DNA of 64,000 bases from CAYMSF01 sp964392985 (GTDB taxonomy: Bacteria; Verrucomicrobiota; Lentisphaeria; Victivallales; Victivallaceae), in NCBI GenBank assembly GCA_964392985.1, contig CAYMSF010000014.1, positions 1 through 64,000 on the forward strand, in the 5' to 3' direction. Positions 53,470-61,969 of the stretch are shown here, one piece after another. The position numbers and the translations under genes are program-made. The notes under the pieces were generated by a model. The model was not told where the DNA came from, made no database searches, and worked only from the letters and a program-made list of their open reading frames with translations. Positions within the stretch are counted from its first letter, which is position 1. The number at the start of each line of letters is the position of its first letter.

Positions 53470-53543
53470 TTTTGCACCGTTTTATTTAGATTATATGGAA
53501 CTGATTTATAATGTAACCAGATAATATAAAGCCGGGAGGGTGA

Positions 53544-53609
53544 TTTTAAAGCGCCGGACTGAATAAACCACGATTTTTTCTAATCCATGGTTCATCCGGC
53601 ACCTTAAAA
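53544..53609. repeat. Long imperfect hairpin between the esterase and zinc-ribbon genes
   Basis: About 66 bases fold back on themselves: TTTTAA with TTAAAA at the ends, GCGCCGGA (53551-53558) with TCCGGCAC (53595-53602), AACCA with TGGTT and GATT with AATC around a T-rich loop. No T-run follows in either direction, so it is not a classic terminator. A processed RNA structure or MITE remnant is possible. Confidence 0.45.
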
Positions 53610-53636
53610 TATAGAGAGGAGGATGAGTATAACGGG

Positions 53637-54413
53637 TTACCGTTGGAGCGGCAGCCATTTCAAGACGTCCTGGATGTATGTATCCCAGAAACCCCAGTTG
53701 TGGTCCCCGGGCGCTTCCTGATAATGCAAATTCATTTTAAGTTTTTTCAGATGATCGCGAAATTTGATATTTCCCTGATAGAGAAAATCTTCAGTTCCGC
53801 AGCATTGGAAAATTGCCGGCTGCGGCTGTTTGCTTTTAGCAAGCCGGGTGGCAACGTGGAACAAATCGTTTTCTGAACCTTTAAATTCATCGACAGTACC
53901 GAATATCCGGGCCATTTCCACATTTCTTGAATCCATTTTCATCAAAAATTCAACTTCAACCGCTGATGATAGTCCGGCAACGGCGGCAAATTTTTCCGGA
54001 CAGCGCAAACCAAGTTTCAACGCACCGTATCCGCCCATGGACAGACCGGCGGCAAAAGTATCTTCGCGACGATTACTTACCGGGAAAATACCTTTAACAA
54101 TAGCAGGGAGTTCTTCACTGAGAAATGTCCAGTATTTCGCACCACAAGCCATATCGGTGTAATATCCGCGATGGGTATTCGGCATGACCACAATCATGTT
54201 CATGGCAGCGACATAACGTTCGATAGAGGTACGGCGCGACCAGATGGTATGATCATCGCTGAGACCATGAAGCAGATACAATACCGGATATGTTTTTTTG
54301 CCACCCTTGCTGGTCATACCGATAACGGTTGAATTTTGCTGCGGAACAATCACATTCATCGAACATGCCAGACCGAGAACGTCAGAATGAAAGTTGCAGT
54401 TTAAAAATGCCAT
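53637..54413 (-). CDS. Putative esterase, alpha/beta hydrolase (EstA/S-formylglutathione hydrolase-like)
   Basis: A 258-residue hydrolase of the PF00756 esterase group. The pieces are YPVLYLLHGLSDDHTIW (oxyanion region), the nucleophile elbow AGLSMGGYGALKLGL, the acid near CGTEDFLY and the catalytic histidine in GDHNWGFWD. There is no signal peptide. Relatives act on short acyl esters, including acetylated or feruloylated carbohydrates. The polysaccharide deacetylase gene lies 50 bases upstream on the same strand, which fits removal of acyl groups from glycans. Confidence 0.87.
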   Translation of the reverse strand: MAFLNCNFHSDVLGLACSMNVIVPQQNSTVIGMTSKGGKKTYPVLYLLHGLSDDHTIWSRRTSIERYVAAMNMIVVMPNTHRGYYTDMACGAKYWTFLSEELPAIVKGIFPVSNRREDTFAAGLSMGGYGALKLGLRCPEKFAAVAGLSSAVEVEFLMKMDSRNVEMARIFGTVDEFKGSENDLFHVATRLAKSKQPQPAIFQCCGTEDFLYQGNIKFRDHLKKLKMNLHYQEAPGDHNWGFWDTYIQDVLKWLPLQR

Positions 54414-54463
54414 TTTACAAATCCTTGCTGTTTTATTTTAATTTTGGGTATAATTATCGCCAT

Positions 54464-55150
54464 TTATCGCGAAGTGCAGGAACATGATTTATCAGACTTG
54501 GCAACGTCAAACAAATCAATTACATCACACCAGCAGGATTCGGTATCATGGCTGATTTGCTTGATAATTTCTTCGAATGCGACCCACATCAAGTCATTAA
54601 TAATCTCGTAGGAATGTCCCCAGAAATAGAATACGCCCCCGCTTCTCGCCTTCTCATATCGCGTCCAGAAATCAGCGGCGAGAAAATGGCAGTTGGGATG
54701 GAAAGCCATCGGGTCTTCCGGGGGAAAGGGATAGTCCACGTTAAGGGTAGTTCTCGCATAAACATGGCCGGTCTCACGGACAGCTTCCATAACCGCTTCA
54801 TTGTAGGTGCCGAAAGGATAGGCAAAACCAGTCACAGGTACACCGAAGAACTGTTCCAACTGGTCACGTCCTTCCGCGATGTCACGTCGTGCATCTTCTA
54901 CCGGTAACTGTTCCAGATGCGGATGCGAAAGTGAGTGGTTGGCGATTTTGAAACCGCTATAAAGCGATTTCATTTCATCCCAGCCAAGTCGGGCTACCTG
55001 TGTACCCTTGAAAGTCCAGCCTTCGCTGCGATTTTTTTTATGTGAAGCCGCATTCAAATTGAATGTTGCTTTGGCGTTGTATTTGCGGAGTATTTCAATC
55101 AAACGCGCATCAGCAGTAACGCCGTCGTCCCAACACTGTACAACTTTCAT
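54464..55150 (-). CDS. Polysaccharide deacetylase (NodB/CE4 family)
   Basis: A 228-residue deacetylase. The NodB motif appears as WDDG near residue 7 (catalytic Asp and metal Asp), the metal-binding HxxxH is HSLSHPH, and FAYPFGTYN is the usual third motif. WGHSYEI near the end fits the last catalytic histidine region. No signal peptide is seen, so it is probably cytosolic and acts on small N-acetyl sugars or similar. The tail SDKSCSCTSR is cysteine-rich and unusual. It is co-oriented with the esterase. Confidence 0.87.
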   Translation of the reverse strand: MKVVQCWDDGVTADARLIEILRKYNAKATFNLNAASHKKNRSEGWTFKGTQVARLGWDEMKSLYSGFKIANHSLSHPHLEQLPVEDARRDIAEGRDQLEQFFGVPVTGFAYPFGTYNEAVMEAVRETGHVYARTTLNVDYPFPPEDPMAFHPNCHFLAADFWTRYEKARSGGVFYFWGHSYEIINDLMWVAFEEIIKQISHDTESCWCDVIDLFDVAKSDKSCSCTSR

Positions 55151-55318
55151 TTTCTCACCGTAATTTAAAATTTCGGATAATTGCTTTGTTAATTTGCACT
55201 AACCCCATAAAGATAATGATTCCGGCAGAAAATTCAAGCCAAAAAAAAAGAGGTTAATAGGATTGAACGCCGGCGAAAATAGTCCGTAACACTATTTCCG
55301 CCGGTGCTTACTGAAGAT

Positions 55319-56575
55319 TTATAATACGCTCATAGTTTCATGGCCTCTTTTCGCGGCATCCAAACCCTCAAGGAATTTGTAATCGCTGCTGACGTCACGA
55401 CCGGTAACGATTGCTTCATGATAAAGACCGGCATCAGAAACATTGCCCCATAACACGGCTGATTTCAGTGCATTGCCGTCAACGAAAAGAATGCGAATGT
55501 TTTCGTCGCCACGACTGTCAGTATTACGAAACACATATTTGTTCCAGTCTGGTTTTGGCGCGGAAGTCTGTCCGAGCGAAATGAAATGCGTTCCCATGAC
55601 TGACATGGCTGTTTTCAAGCCGGTATTTATTTTGAGTGAAGCGGTTCCTCCAGCCATATTGATACCGGCTACTTTGCCTTGGCGCACAGCGGTCGGCCAG
55701 ATTGCAGTCAGTTGCCAGATGCCGTTGACGGTATCAACGTGTTCAGCGACATCACCGGCGGCATAAACATCCGGTAAATTGGTTCCGCAGCAATCGTTAA
55801 TGATAATTCCTTTTCTGGCATCAATTCCGGCACGGCGGGCGAAATCGGTATTGGCCACTACACCGGCGGCACAAATCAAGACATCCGTCGGAATTTTCTC
55901 TCCTGAAGCCAGTTCCAACGCTACCGGTTTGCCATCCTCGTCACTGCGGTGCAGCGATTTGGCGGGAGTGCCGAAATACAGATTTACGCCGGCGGTAAGA
56001 AGCATTTTGGCACATTTATCGCCACAGACTTGATCGAGTTGCAATGGAAGCGGATATTTGGCAAGTTCAACCAGATTGACGGTTACTCCGGCTTTGACCA
56101 GTTCCGCCGCCAGTTCAACACCCACCAGTCCGGCGCCGATGATGGTAAAATTCTTAGCCGTCTTTCGCGCGGCATTAATCGCCACGGCATCTTCCAGATT
56201 ACGCAGACCGAAAGATAACGGTCCGCTGAACCCTTCCAGCGGCGGAAAGAAAGTTTTTGTTCCTGTGGCAATCAGTAATTTATCGTAGGGAATGATTTGT
56301 CCGTCATCGAGGGTGAGATTTTTTTTAACGGCATCAAGTTCAAGCACCGTCTTATTGCCGATTAATTTTATTCCCATGCTTTCCGTCCAGCCTTCCGGCC
56401 TCAGGCGAATCCGTTCGACGGGTTTAGCGCCGGAGGCAACCAGATGCAACTGACATCTGGAATAATAAAAATTATCTTTGCAAATTATCGTAAGTTCGCT
56501 CTTAACGTCAAGTTTTCGTATTTCTGTCGCAGCGGCAAATCCTGCGGCACTACCGCCAATGATTACGTATTTCAT
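55319..56575 (-). CDS. FAD-dependent NAD(P) oxidoreductase of the CO dehydrogenase cluster (FNOR)
   Basis: A 418-residue flavoprotein of the pyridine nucleotide-disulfide oxidoreductase family, NADH oxidase/nitrite reductase branch. The FAD loop is YVIIGGSAAGFAAATEI, the NAD(P) loop IIGAGLVGVELAAEL, and the second FAD site VYAAGDVAEHVD. CPxC-type redox cysteines are absent; SRCQLHL holds a single cysteine in the NADH-oxidase position. It follows cooF by 30 bases. CooS-CooF-FNOR sets are known in acetogens and carboxydotrophs, where this enzyme passes CO electrons to NAD(P). Confidence 0.88.
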   Translation of the reverse strand: MKYVIIGGSAAGFAAATEIRKLDVKSELTIICKDNFYYSRCQLHLVASGAKPVERIRLRPEGWTESMGIKLIGNKTVLELDAVKKNLTLDDGQIIPYDKLLIATGTKTFFPPLEGFSGPLSFGLRNLEDAVAINAARKTAKNFTIIGAGLVGVELAAELVKAGVTVNLVELAKYPLPLQLDQVCGDKCAKMLLTAGVNLYFGTPAKSLHRSDEDGKPVALELASGEKIPTDVLICAAGVVANTDFARRAGIDARKGIIINDCCGTNLPDVYAAGDVAEHVDTVNGIWQLTAIWPTAVRQGKVAGINMAGGTASLKINTGLKTAMSVMGTHFISLGQTSAPKPDWNKYVFRNTDSRGDENIRILFVDGNALKSAVLWGNVSDAGLYHEAIVTGRDVSSDYKFLEGLDAAKRGHETMSVL

Positions 56576-56605
56576 AAGTTACCTCTATTATTCGGTGTGT
56601 GCTGT

Positions 56606-57082
56606 TCAGACATAAATCACCTGACCATTCTTATCATCATCGGTATCAATTGTGGACAGACAGCGTTGCGGGCAGGCATCAACACAAGCCATTGACTCGC
56701 GTCCGCGACAACCATCGCACTTGACCATGTGTTTGCCATTTTTTACGCCGGGTCGCGCCATGCCGTAGGGACAACTCATCACGCACATGAAACAGCCGAT
56801 GCATACTTCCTGGTCACAAACCACCAACCCGTCACTACCCTTGGTCAAAGCTCCGCTGATGCAAGCTTCGACACACGCAGGTTCGTCACAATGACGGCAG
56901 AATTCCGGAAATAACTTGCCTTCCGCGTCAAGTTCCACCTTGTTTCTCGCTTGAATAATTTCACCGGTGGCTGACGAAGTAAATGGTAATTGATTGTTAT
57001 TATGCACCATAATGCAGGCGAGTTCGCAATTTTTGCATCCGACGCACTTGCTTTTATCAATCAGGTTTTTTCTCATATTCAT
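56606..57082 (-). CDS. cooF: CooF-type four-cluster ferredoxin
   Basis: A 158-residue electron carrier with four [4Fe-4S] cysteine sets: CVGCKNCELAC, CRHCDEPACVEAC, CIGCFMCVMSC and CDGC...CVDAC. This is the HycB/CooF arrangement. It accepts electrons from the CODH B/D clusters. Its ATG overlaps the cooS stop by ATGA. A second in-frame Met (third codon) could also serve as start. Confidence 0.93.
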   Translation of the reverse strand: MNMRKNLIDKSKCVGCKNCELACIMVHNNNQLPFTSSATGEIIQARNKVELDAEGKLFPEFCRHCDEPACVEACISGALTKGSDGLVVCDQEVCIGCFMCVMSCPYGMARPGVKNGKHMVKCDGCRGRESMACVDACPQRCLSTIDTDDDKNGQVIYV

Positions 57083-58959
57083 GCTCCAATACCAAGGGCG
57101 GCAAGCTTTGTATTGATTACCTGCTGCAACTTATCAGCCGCGATTACCGGATCCATCTCGACAATCACTTTTCCACCGGTTATATTGACCAGATCTTCGG
57201 TCAGTAATTTAGTAACAATCGGCGAGCCCAGTATTGGCGGCGGCTGAGAGAGATGCAGTGTCAGACCGAGCGCCAAGCCGAAACATCCATCTGCCAACGC
57301 CTGTTCTTCCAGCCACTGCGGAGCGGAAATAACCACCGGCAGTTGCGGAATATCCACGCCAATCGCTTTTGCCAGTTCAGAAACAACAATTTCAATCCGC
57401 CCGATGGCCAGACACGGACCGAAATTCAGCACAGGGGGAATGCCCAGTTTTTCACATACCGCTTTCAAGCCGGGCCCGGCCAGCTCTTTGGCAGAAAGGG
57501 AGCAATAGCCGCAATTAGCCAGTCCACCGGTAGTACAACCGGCGGAAAGCACCAGAATATCCCGGCTGATAAGTTCACGCGTCAACGCAATAGTATTAAT
57601 ATCATGACCGCCGGCGGCGAGATTGGAGCAACCGAGAATACCGGCAATGCCTTTAATTGTGCCGTTTTTCACCAGTTCTATGAGCGGTTCGAGTGTACCT
57701 CCGAGTAATTTCAACAGTGATTTTTCACTGACCCCGGTTACGACGTCATCGTAACCATGTTCCGGCACGTCGATAGTTACGCTGTCACGGCGCAGACGGT
57801 ATTGTTCCGCCGCCATGGTACAGATTTCTTCTGCCAGCACAAGTTCGCGACCTTTTTCGTCGTTGAGCATTTGCGCGCTGCTCTGTTTCGCCACATCATC
57901 AAGACAAATCAGTTTAATCTTGTATCTTTCCGCAATAGGCTCAATGCCGGACAACGTACAATTAAATTCGCTGATAACCATATCAATAGCACCGGTAGCC
58001 AGCAGCGCTTCCTGGGTGAAGTTATTACCCGCCTGACCGACAAAAACATTCTTACCTGACGCATTCGCTCTGAGCTGCATATCCTGTCCGACGCAAGTCA
58101 GACCGACAATGCGAATACCTTTAGCTCCAGCTTTAATCCCAATATTCTGACCTTTGTCAGATTCAAGCAGGGTAATCAGTCCGGCAAAAACGGAGTGACT
58201 GTGACCGGATACAGCAATGTTAATGTATTCCGGCGATGCTACCGAAAATCCGGTGGAGGCAATACCGATTTCCGGTTCACCCATAATAATGTCGTTCATC
58301 AAGTTGGTCATGCCAAGACCGTAAAGCCCGGTGCTGATACCGAGATTAAGGCAATGCAGCAGTTGATCTACCGGATCGGTATTTAAATTGGTACTGGTTT
58401 TTACAATTGCGTCAAAGACTTCCGACTTGGCGCCGCCGGGAAGAATTCCCAGATCCTGCCATTTTTTTACCCGGGCGGGTATCGCCAGTTTGCTGACCAA
58501 TTTCATTTTATCCTGACGTGTCCGGTACAAATCCGCCAGAACGGCGTCTGCTATTTTTTCGGCTTTATCCTTTACGCTGCTGCCCTCGATTCCCAACACC
58601 GCAGCGAGTTCTTCAACAGATTTTTCTGAACGCAATTGTAATGGCGATACTCCGGAAGCAATTGCTTTTAATCTGGCAGCCGTTGACTCGGCCACATGCA
58701 AATAGCACGCCGCGCCCGCCGCAACTGAACGCAGAAAATTTCTCGCAACCATCGTATCTGCAGTAGCGCCGCAAACGCCTTTAGGTGAATCCGGAGTAAT
58801 CCGGCACGGGCCGTTGGAACAGAGTCGGCAGCAAACGCCATGTTGTCCATATCCGCACTTGACGGACTGATCTTCCAATCGGTCAAAAGCGGTATTCACA
58901 TCACCGCGTTTCTCCAGGTAATTACCGAAACAACTATCCGCTGATTTACACCTTTTCAT
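57079..58959 (-). CDS. cooS: Anaerobic nickel carbon monoxide dehydrogenase catalytic subunit
   Basis: A 626-residue Ni-Fe-S enzyme that oxidises CO to CO2, or the reverse. The N-terminal D/B-cluster cysteines are in KCGYGQHGVCCRLCSNGPC. C-cluster ligands lie in AGILGCSNLAAGGHD, LSAGCTTGGLANCGYC and NFGPCLAIGRIE. SFCNTERA-like B/C linking parts are in the usual order. AGGAGG lies five bases before the ATG at 58959. No acetyl-CoA synthase or CooC maturation gene is in the window, so a stand-alone CO-oxidising role coupled to NAD(P) through FNOR is likely. Confidence 0.95.
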   Translation of the reverse strand: MKRCKSADSCFGNYLEKRGDVNTAFDRLEDQSVKCGYGQHGVCCRLCSNGPCRITPDSPKGVCGATADTMVARNFLRSVAAGAACYLHVAESTAARLKAIASGVSPLQLRSEKSVEELAAVLGIEGSSVKDKAEKIADAVLADLYRTRQDKMKLVSKLAIPARVKKWQDLGILPGGAKSEVFDAIVKTSTNLNTDPVDQLLHCLNLGISTGLYGLGMTNLMNDIIMGEPEIGIASTGFSVASPEYINIAVSGHSHSVFAGLITLLESDKGQNIGIKAGAKGIRIVGLTCVGQDMQLRANASGKNVFVGQAGNNFTQEALLATGAIDMVISEFNCTLSGIEPIAERYKIKLICLDDVAKQSSAQMLNDEKGRELVLAEEICTMAAEQYRLRRDSVTIDVPEHGYDDVVTGVSEKSLLKLLGGTLEPLIELVKNGTIKGIAGILGCSNLAAGGHDINTIALTRELISRDILVLSAGCTTGGLANCGYCSLSAKELAGPGLKAVCEKLGIPPVLNFGPCLAIGRIEIVVSELAKAIGVDIPQLPVVISAPQWLEEQALADGCFGLALGLTLHLSQPPPILGSPIVTKLLTEDLVNITGGKVIVEMDPVIAADKLQQVINTKLAALGIGA

Positions 58960-58991
58960 CAATGCCTCCTGTTTATTAATTCTAACGATTC

Positions 58992-59013
58992 AGTATCATA
59001 TTTGACTGAAATA
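58992..59013 (-). promoter_or_regulatory. Candidate Rrf2/IscR-like operator upstream of cooS
   Basis: AGTATCATAT (58992-59001) recurs upstream of the rrf2 gene at 59481. It overlaps ATATTTGACTGAAATA (58998-59013), which resembles the left half of an IscR type 1 site (ATAxYYGACTRWWWYA). It lies 33 bases before the cooS start. Confidence 0.45.
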
Positions 59014-59034
59014 TTTTAATTAAAGACTACTTTA

Positions 59035-59445
59035 TTATAATATATTATTTTTCGACAACACCGCAAAATTGATAGATTGCAATTGTTCATTGAGTAATTT
59101 CTGTACCGGCTCCAGAATGCGATGCACGCTACAGACTTCTTTTCTCGGACATGAATTTTCGTTATCATAGCAACTGTTTAATGCCAGCGAACCTGGATCG
59201 AAAACAGCCAGAATATCTCGCATGGAAATCTTTGCCGGACTTTTAAGTAAAAAAATTCCACCGGACTTGCCGCGAACCGAACCGACCAGACCGGAATCAT
59301 GCAATTTGCGGACTATTCTTCTCAAAAACCGGTAGGGTATGTACATCTGTTCCGCCAAAGCAGTCGTACTAAGGGTCTGCCCCACGACTACCTCGGTCAG
59401 CCTGAGAACCACCCTGATCGCATAATCTGCTTCTCGTGTAATCAT
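59035..59445 (-). CDS. Rrf2 family transcriptional regulator with three cluster-type cysteines
   Basis: A 136-residue regulator. The N-terminal winged helix has the family start ITREADYAIRVVLRLTE and a recognition region IPYRFLRRIVRKLHDSGLV followed by the wing SVRGKSGGIFL. Cys92, Cys99 and Cys105 (C-x6-C-x5-C) match the Fe-S ligand region of IscR/NsrR/RsrR-type members, so it probably senses redox, NO or Fe-S state. It lies 75 bases upstream of cooS on the same strand and probably regulates the CO cluster and itself. Confidence 0.9.
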   Translation of the reverse strand: MITREADYAIRVVLRLTEVVVGQTLSTTALAEQMYIPYRFLRRIVRKLHDSGLVGSVRGKSGGIFLLKSPAKISMRDILAVFDPGSLALNSCYDNENSCPRKEVCSVHRILEPVQKLLNEQLQSINFAVLSKNNIL

Positions 59446-59480
59446 ATTCGTTATTTAACCTGTTTAAATGATATAATAAT

Positions 59481-59490
59481 AGTATCATAT
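59481..59490 (-). promoter_or_regulatory. Shared AGTATCATAT motif upstream of rrf2
   Basis: The exact decamer AGTATCATAT also found before cooS (58992). Here it lies 35 bases before the rrf2 start in AT-rich DNA, consistent with autoregulation. Confidence 0.4.
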
Positions 59491-59729
59491 ATAAAATAAA
59501 TTGCAAATTGACCAAAAAAAATTTTGGATTTTTTTTAGAATGATCATAATTGACACCTTGAAGTTTTTTTTCGGTTTTATAAATATGATGTAATTTTCCG
59601 CCCGGCAGAATTGGAATAATGTCCACAATGAATGTATTTTATAGGGTAGTACATTAATTCATGACAATTTTTGTGTTGAAATTATTTTGCTAATGACTTA
59701 TCGTTAAAATTTAAGGGATCACAGGTATT

Positions 59730-61082
59730 ATGAAAAAAATCGCGTTCATCGGCGCCGGTAGTTTTGGATTCACCCGAACAGTTTTCACCGACATTATGAC
59801 CTATCCGTTGCTCAAAGACGCGGAAGTACGGCTCATGGACATCCATCCAGGACGTTTGGAAATGGCACGTGCATGCTGTCAGAAGATAGCCGATGCCGGG
59901 AAATATCCCGTCAAGATTGTCACCACGATGGATCGCAAAGAGGCGCTCCGTGACGCTGATGCCGTACTGGTAACCATTCTCTGCGGAACGACTGAAACCT
60001 GGCAGCACGATATTCTTATTCCGAAAAAATATGGTATTGATATCAACGTTGGCGACACCCGCGGACCGTCCGGAATTTTCCGCGCTCTGCGTACCATTCC
60101 GACGATGCTTTCGATTTGCAAAGACATGGAAGAGGTATGTCCCGGCGCCATTATGTTGAACTATACCAATCCGATGGCAATGCTCTGTCACGCAATGCAA
60201 AGAACAAGTTTCATCAACACCACCGGCCTTTGTCACAGCGTTCAGGGAACGGCTGGCATGCTGGCGAAATGGGTTGGCGTTCCGGCGGAAGAGGTTGATT
60301 ATGTTTGCGCCGGCATCAACCATCTCGCCTGGTACACAAAATTTAACCACAAAGGCAAAGATCTATATCCGGACATTCTCAAGGCGGTAAGTAAGAATAA
60401 AGATGTCTATAACGAAGAACAAGTACGCAATGAAATGTTCCTCGCTCTCGGCTACTATGTTACCGAATCCAGCGGTCACAATTCTGAATACAACTGGTGG
60501 TTCAGAAAACGTGAAGATCTGATTAAAAAATATTGTACGACTGGTACCGGATGGAATCCGGGACATCATGCCTACATTCTTAATGAATACAGAAAGAAAG
60601 ATACAACCTGGCAGTCCCAATTTAAAGAATGGATGGATAATAAAGACTGGAAAGACCCGGTCAAGAAAGCCGGTTTCCTCAAGCGCGGACACGAATATGC
60701 CGGCGCCATCATCAATGCCTATGCCGGTGGAGAACTTTTCCGTTTTAACGGCAACGTTACCAACAAGGGACTGGTCACAAATCTGCCTGACGGATGCTGT
60801 GTTGAAGTTCCTGTTCTTGCGAGCCGCGGTATGCTGCAGCCAATCAGCGTTGGCGACCTCCCGATGTCTGTAGTTCCAATCACCGCTCTGAGCGCTGCCA
60901 ATGAAATGATAGCCGTGGAAGCCTGCCTGACCGGGGATCCCACACTGGTTTATCGTTCTATCGTCTGTGACCCGCTCACTGCGTCGGTACTTTCTCTGAA
61001 GGAAATCAAGGACATGGTTAATGAAATGCTCCAGGTCAACAAAAAGCACCTGCCCCATTTCAAATCGTTGAAGGTTAAATAA
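59730..61082 (+). CDS. Glycoside hydrolase family 4 (alpha-galactosidase/6-phospho-glycosidase type)
   Basis: A 450-residue NAD- and metal-dependent glycosidase. The dinucleotide loop is KIAFIGAGSFGFTRTVFTD; MDIHPGRLEMA follows the second strand. NYTNPMAML, GLCHSVQG (metal-binding Cys and nearby His) and GINHLAWY (metal His) form the GH4 active site. The GDTRGPSGIFRALRT stretch is closest to the MelA/alpha-galactosidase or LplD branch rather than phospho-glucosidases, as no phosphate-binding pattern is evident. It has no signal peptide. A strong terminator follows, so it is a single-gene unit. Confidence 0.9.
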   Translation: MKKIAFIGAGSFGFTRTVFTDIMTYPLLKDAEVRLMDIHPGRLEMARACCQKIADAGKYPVKIVTTMDRKEALRDADAVLVTILCGTTETWQHDILIPKKYGIDINVGDTRGPSGIFRALRTIPTMLSICKDMEEVCPGAIMLNYTNPMAMLCHAMQRTSFINTTGLCHSVQGTAGMLAKWVGVPAEEVDYVCAGINHLAWYTKFNHKGKDLYPDILKAVSKNKDVYNEEQVRNEMFLALGYYVTESSGHNSEYNWWFRKREDLIKKYCTTGTGWNPGHHAYILNEYRKKDTTWQSQFKEWMDNKDWKDPVKKAGFLKRGHEYAGAIINAYAGGELFRFNGNVTNKGLVTNLPDGCCVEVPVLASRGMLQPISVGDLPMSVVPITALSAANEMIAVEACLTGDPTLVYRSIVCDPLTASVLSLKEIKDMVNEMLQVNKKHLPHFKSLKVK

Positions 61083-61103
61083 TCAACAACAGTACTATTT
61101 AAT

Positions 61104-61143
61104 ACGGTTCTTTTTCAATAACATGAAAAGAACCGTTTTTTTT
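61104..61143 (+). terminator. Rho-independent terminator of the GH4 gene
   Basis: ACGGTTCTTTT (61104-61114) pairs with AAAAGAACCGT (61126-61136), followed by eight T. It separates the GH4 gene from the convergent GNAT gene. Confidence 0.92.
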
Positions 61144-61176
61144 GTCAATAAAAATAATTTATTCAGCTATTCTGAC

Positions 61177-61671
61177 TCAAAAAAATTCCACATTGCACCC
61201 ATATCTGGCGACGCAATAGGAACCGGCGCTACAATCGCCGTTTCGGCTAAACCAGTTACGCTCATAAAAGGCACACAATTTCGGTCGCTTGGCGCAATCC
61301 AGACGTAAAAATTTCCTCCCGGATTGCCGGGTCATTTTTTTAGCGTACTCAAGCATTTGTCCAGCCAAACCGGTTCCTGCCGCAATACGTCTGACGGCAA
61401 GACGATGCAAAAAAGCGGATTCGCCAGTCGGAACATCGGGCCAGATGATTTTATCTTCAAACTGGAACTTGAACACACCGGCGGGTTGTCCATCCAGTCT
61501 AGCGATATAGAAAAGTCCGGCATGGACATCTTCAGTAATTACATTTTCGACTAAATTACTGCACTGCCACAACGGCTGATTGATGGAATTGAGCCACGAG
61601 GCAGCTTCAATCAGAATTGCAGATACATGTCCCTTATCTTCATCCCGGGCTTGTCTTATTTCGATGTTCAT
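61177..61671 (-). CDS. GNAT family N-acetyltransferase
   Basis: A 164-residue acetyltransferase with GNAT order: beta-1 IEIRQARDEDKGHVSAIL, then FYIARLDGQPAGVFKFQ, the AcCoA region FLHRLAVRRIAAGTGLAGQMLEYA and the C-terminal LRLDCAKRPKLCAFYERNWF. The acetyl-CoA loop is RRIAAGTGLA, close to the R/QxxGxG/A consensus. The substrate is unknown. AGGA precedes the ATG at 61671. Confidence 0.87.
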   Translation of the reverse strand: MNIEIRQARDEDKGHVSAILIEAASWLNSINQPLWQCSNLVENVITEDVHAGLFYIARLDGQPAGVFKFQFEDKIIWPDVPTGESAFLHRLAVRRIAAGTGLAGQMLEYAKKMTRQSGRKFLRLDCAKRPKLCAFYERNWFSRNGDCSAGSYCVARYGCNVEFF

Positions 61672-61969
61672 CAATAATCGTCCTAATCATTAGTTATTTT
61701 TAAATCCACATGTGAATAACTGTATCTAAAGTACAGTACAACTCCGTTATAGAAGTTTCAAGATAGATGAGTTTTACCAACCCGGCAGTGTCAGGCGGAC
61801 AATTTGTGCTTCGAAATGAAAGATGTTATGGATGATTGTCGTGATATCTATTTATATTTACTGGCAGTTTTACTTATTAGCGTTATTTTATCCCAACCCG
61901 CTTTCGGAATAAAATGCTCCGATTGATATAATATTGAACGTGATTCACAAAAAAATTGGAATAATACCC

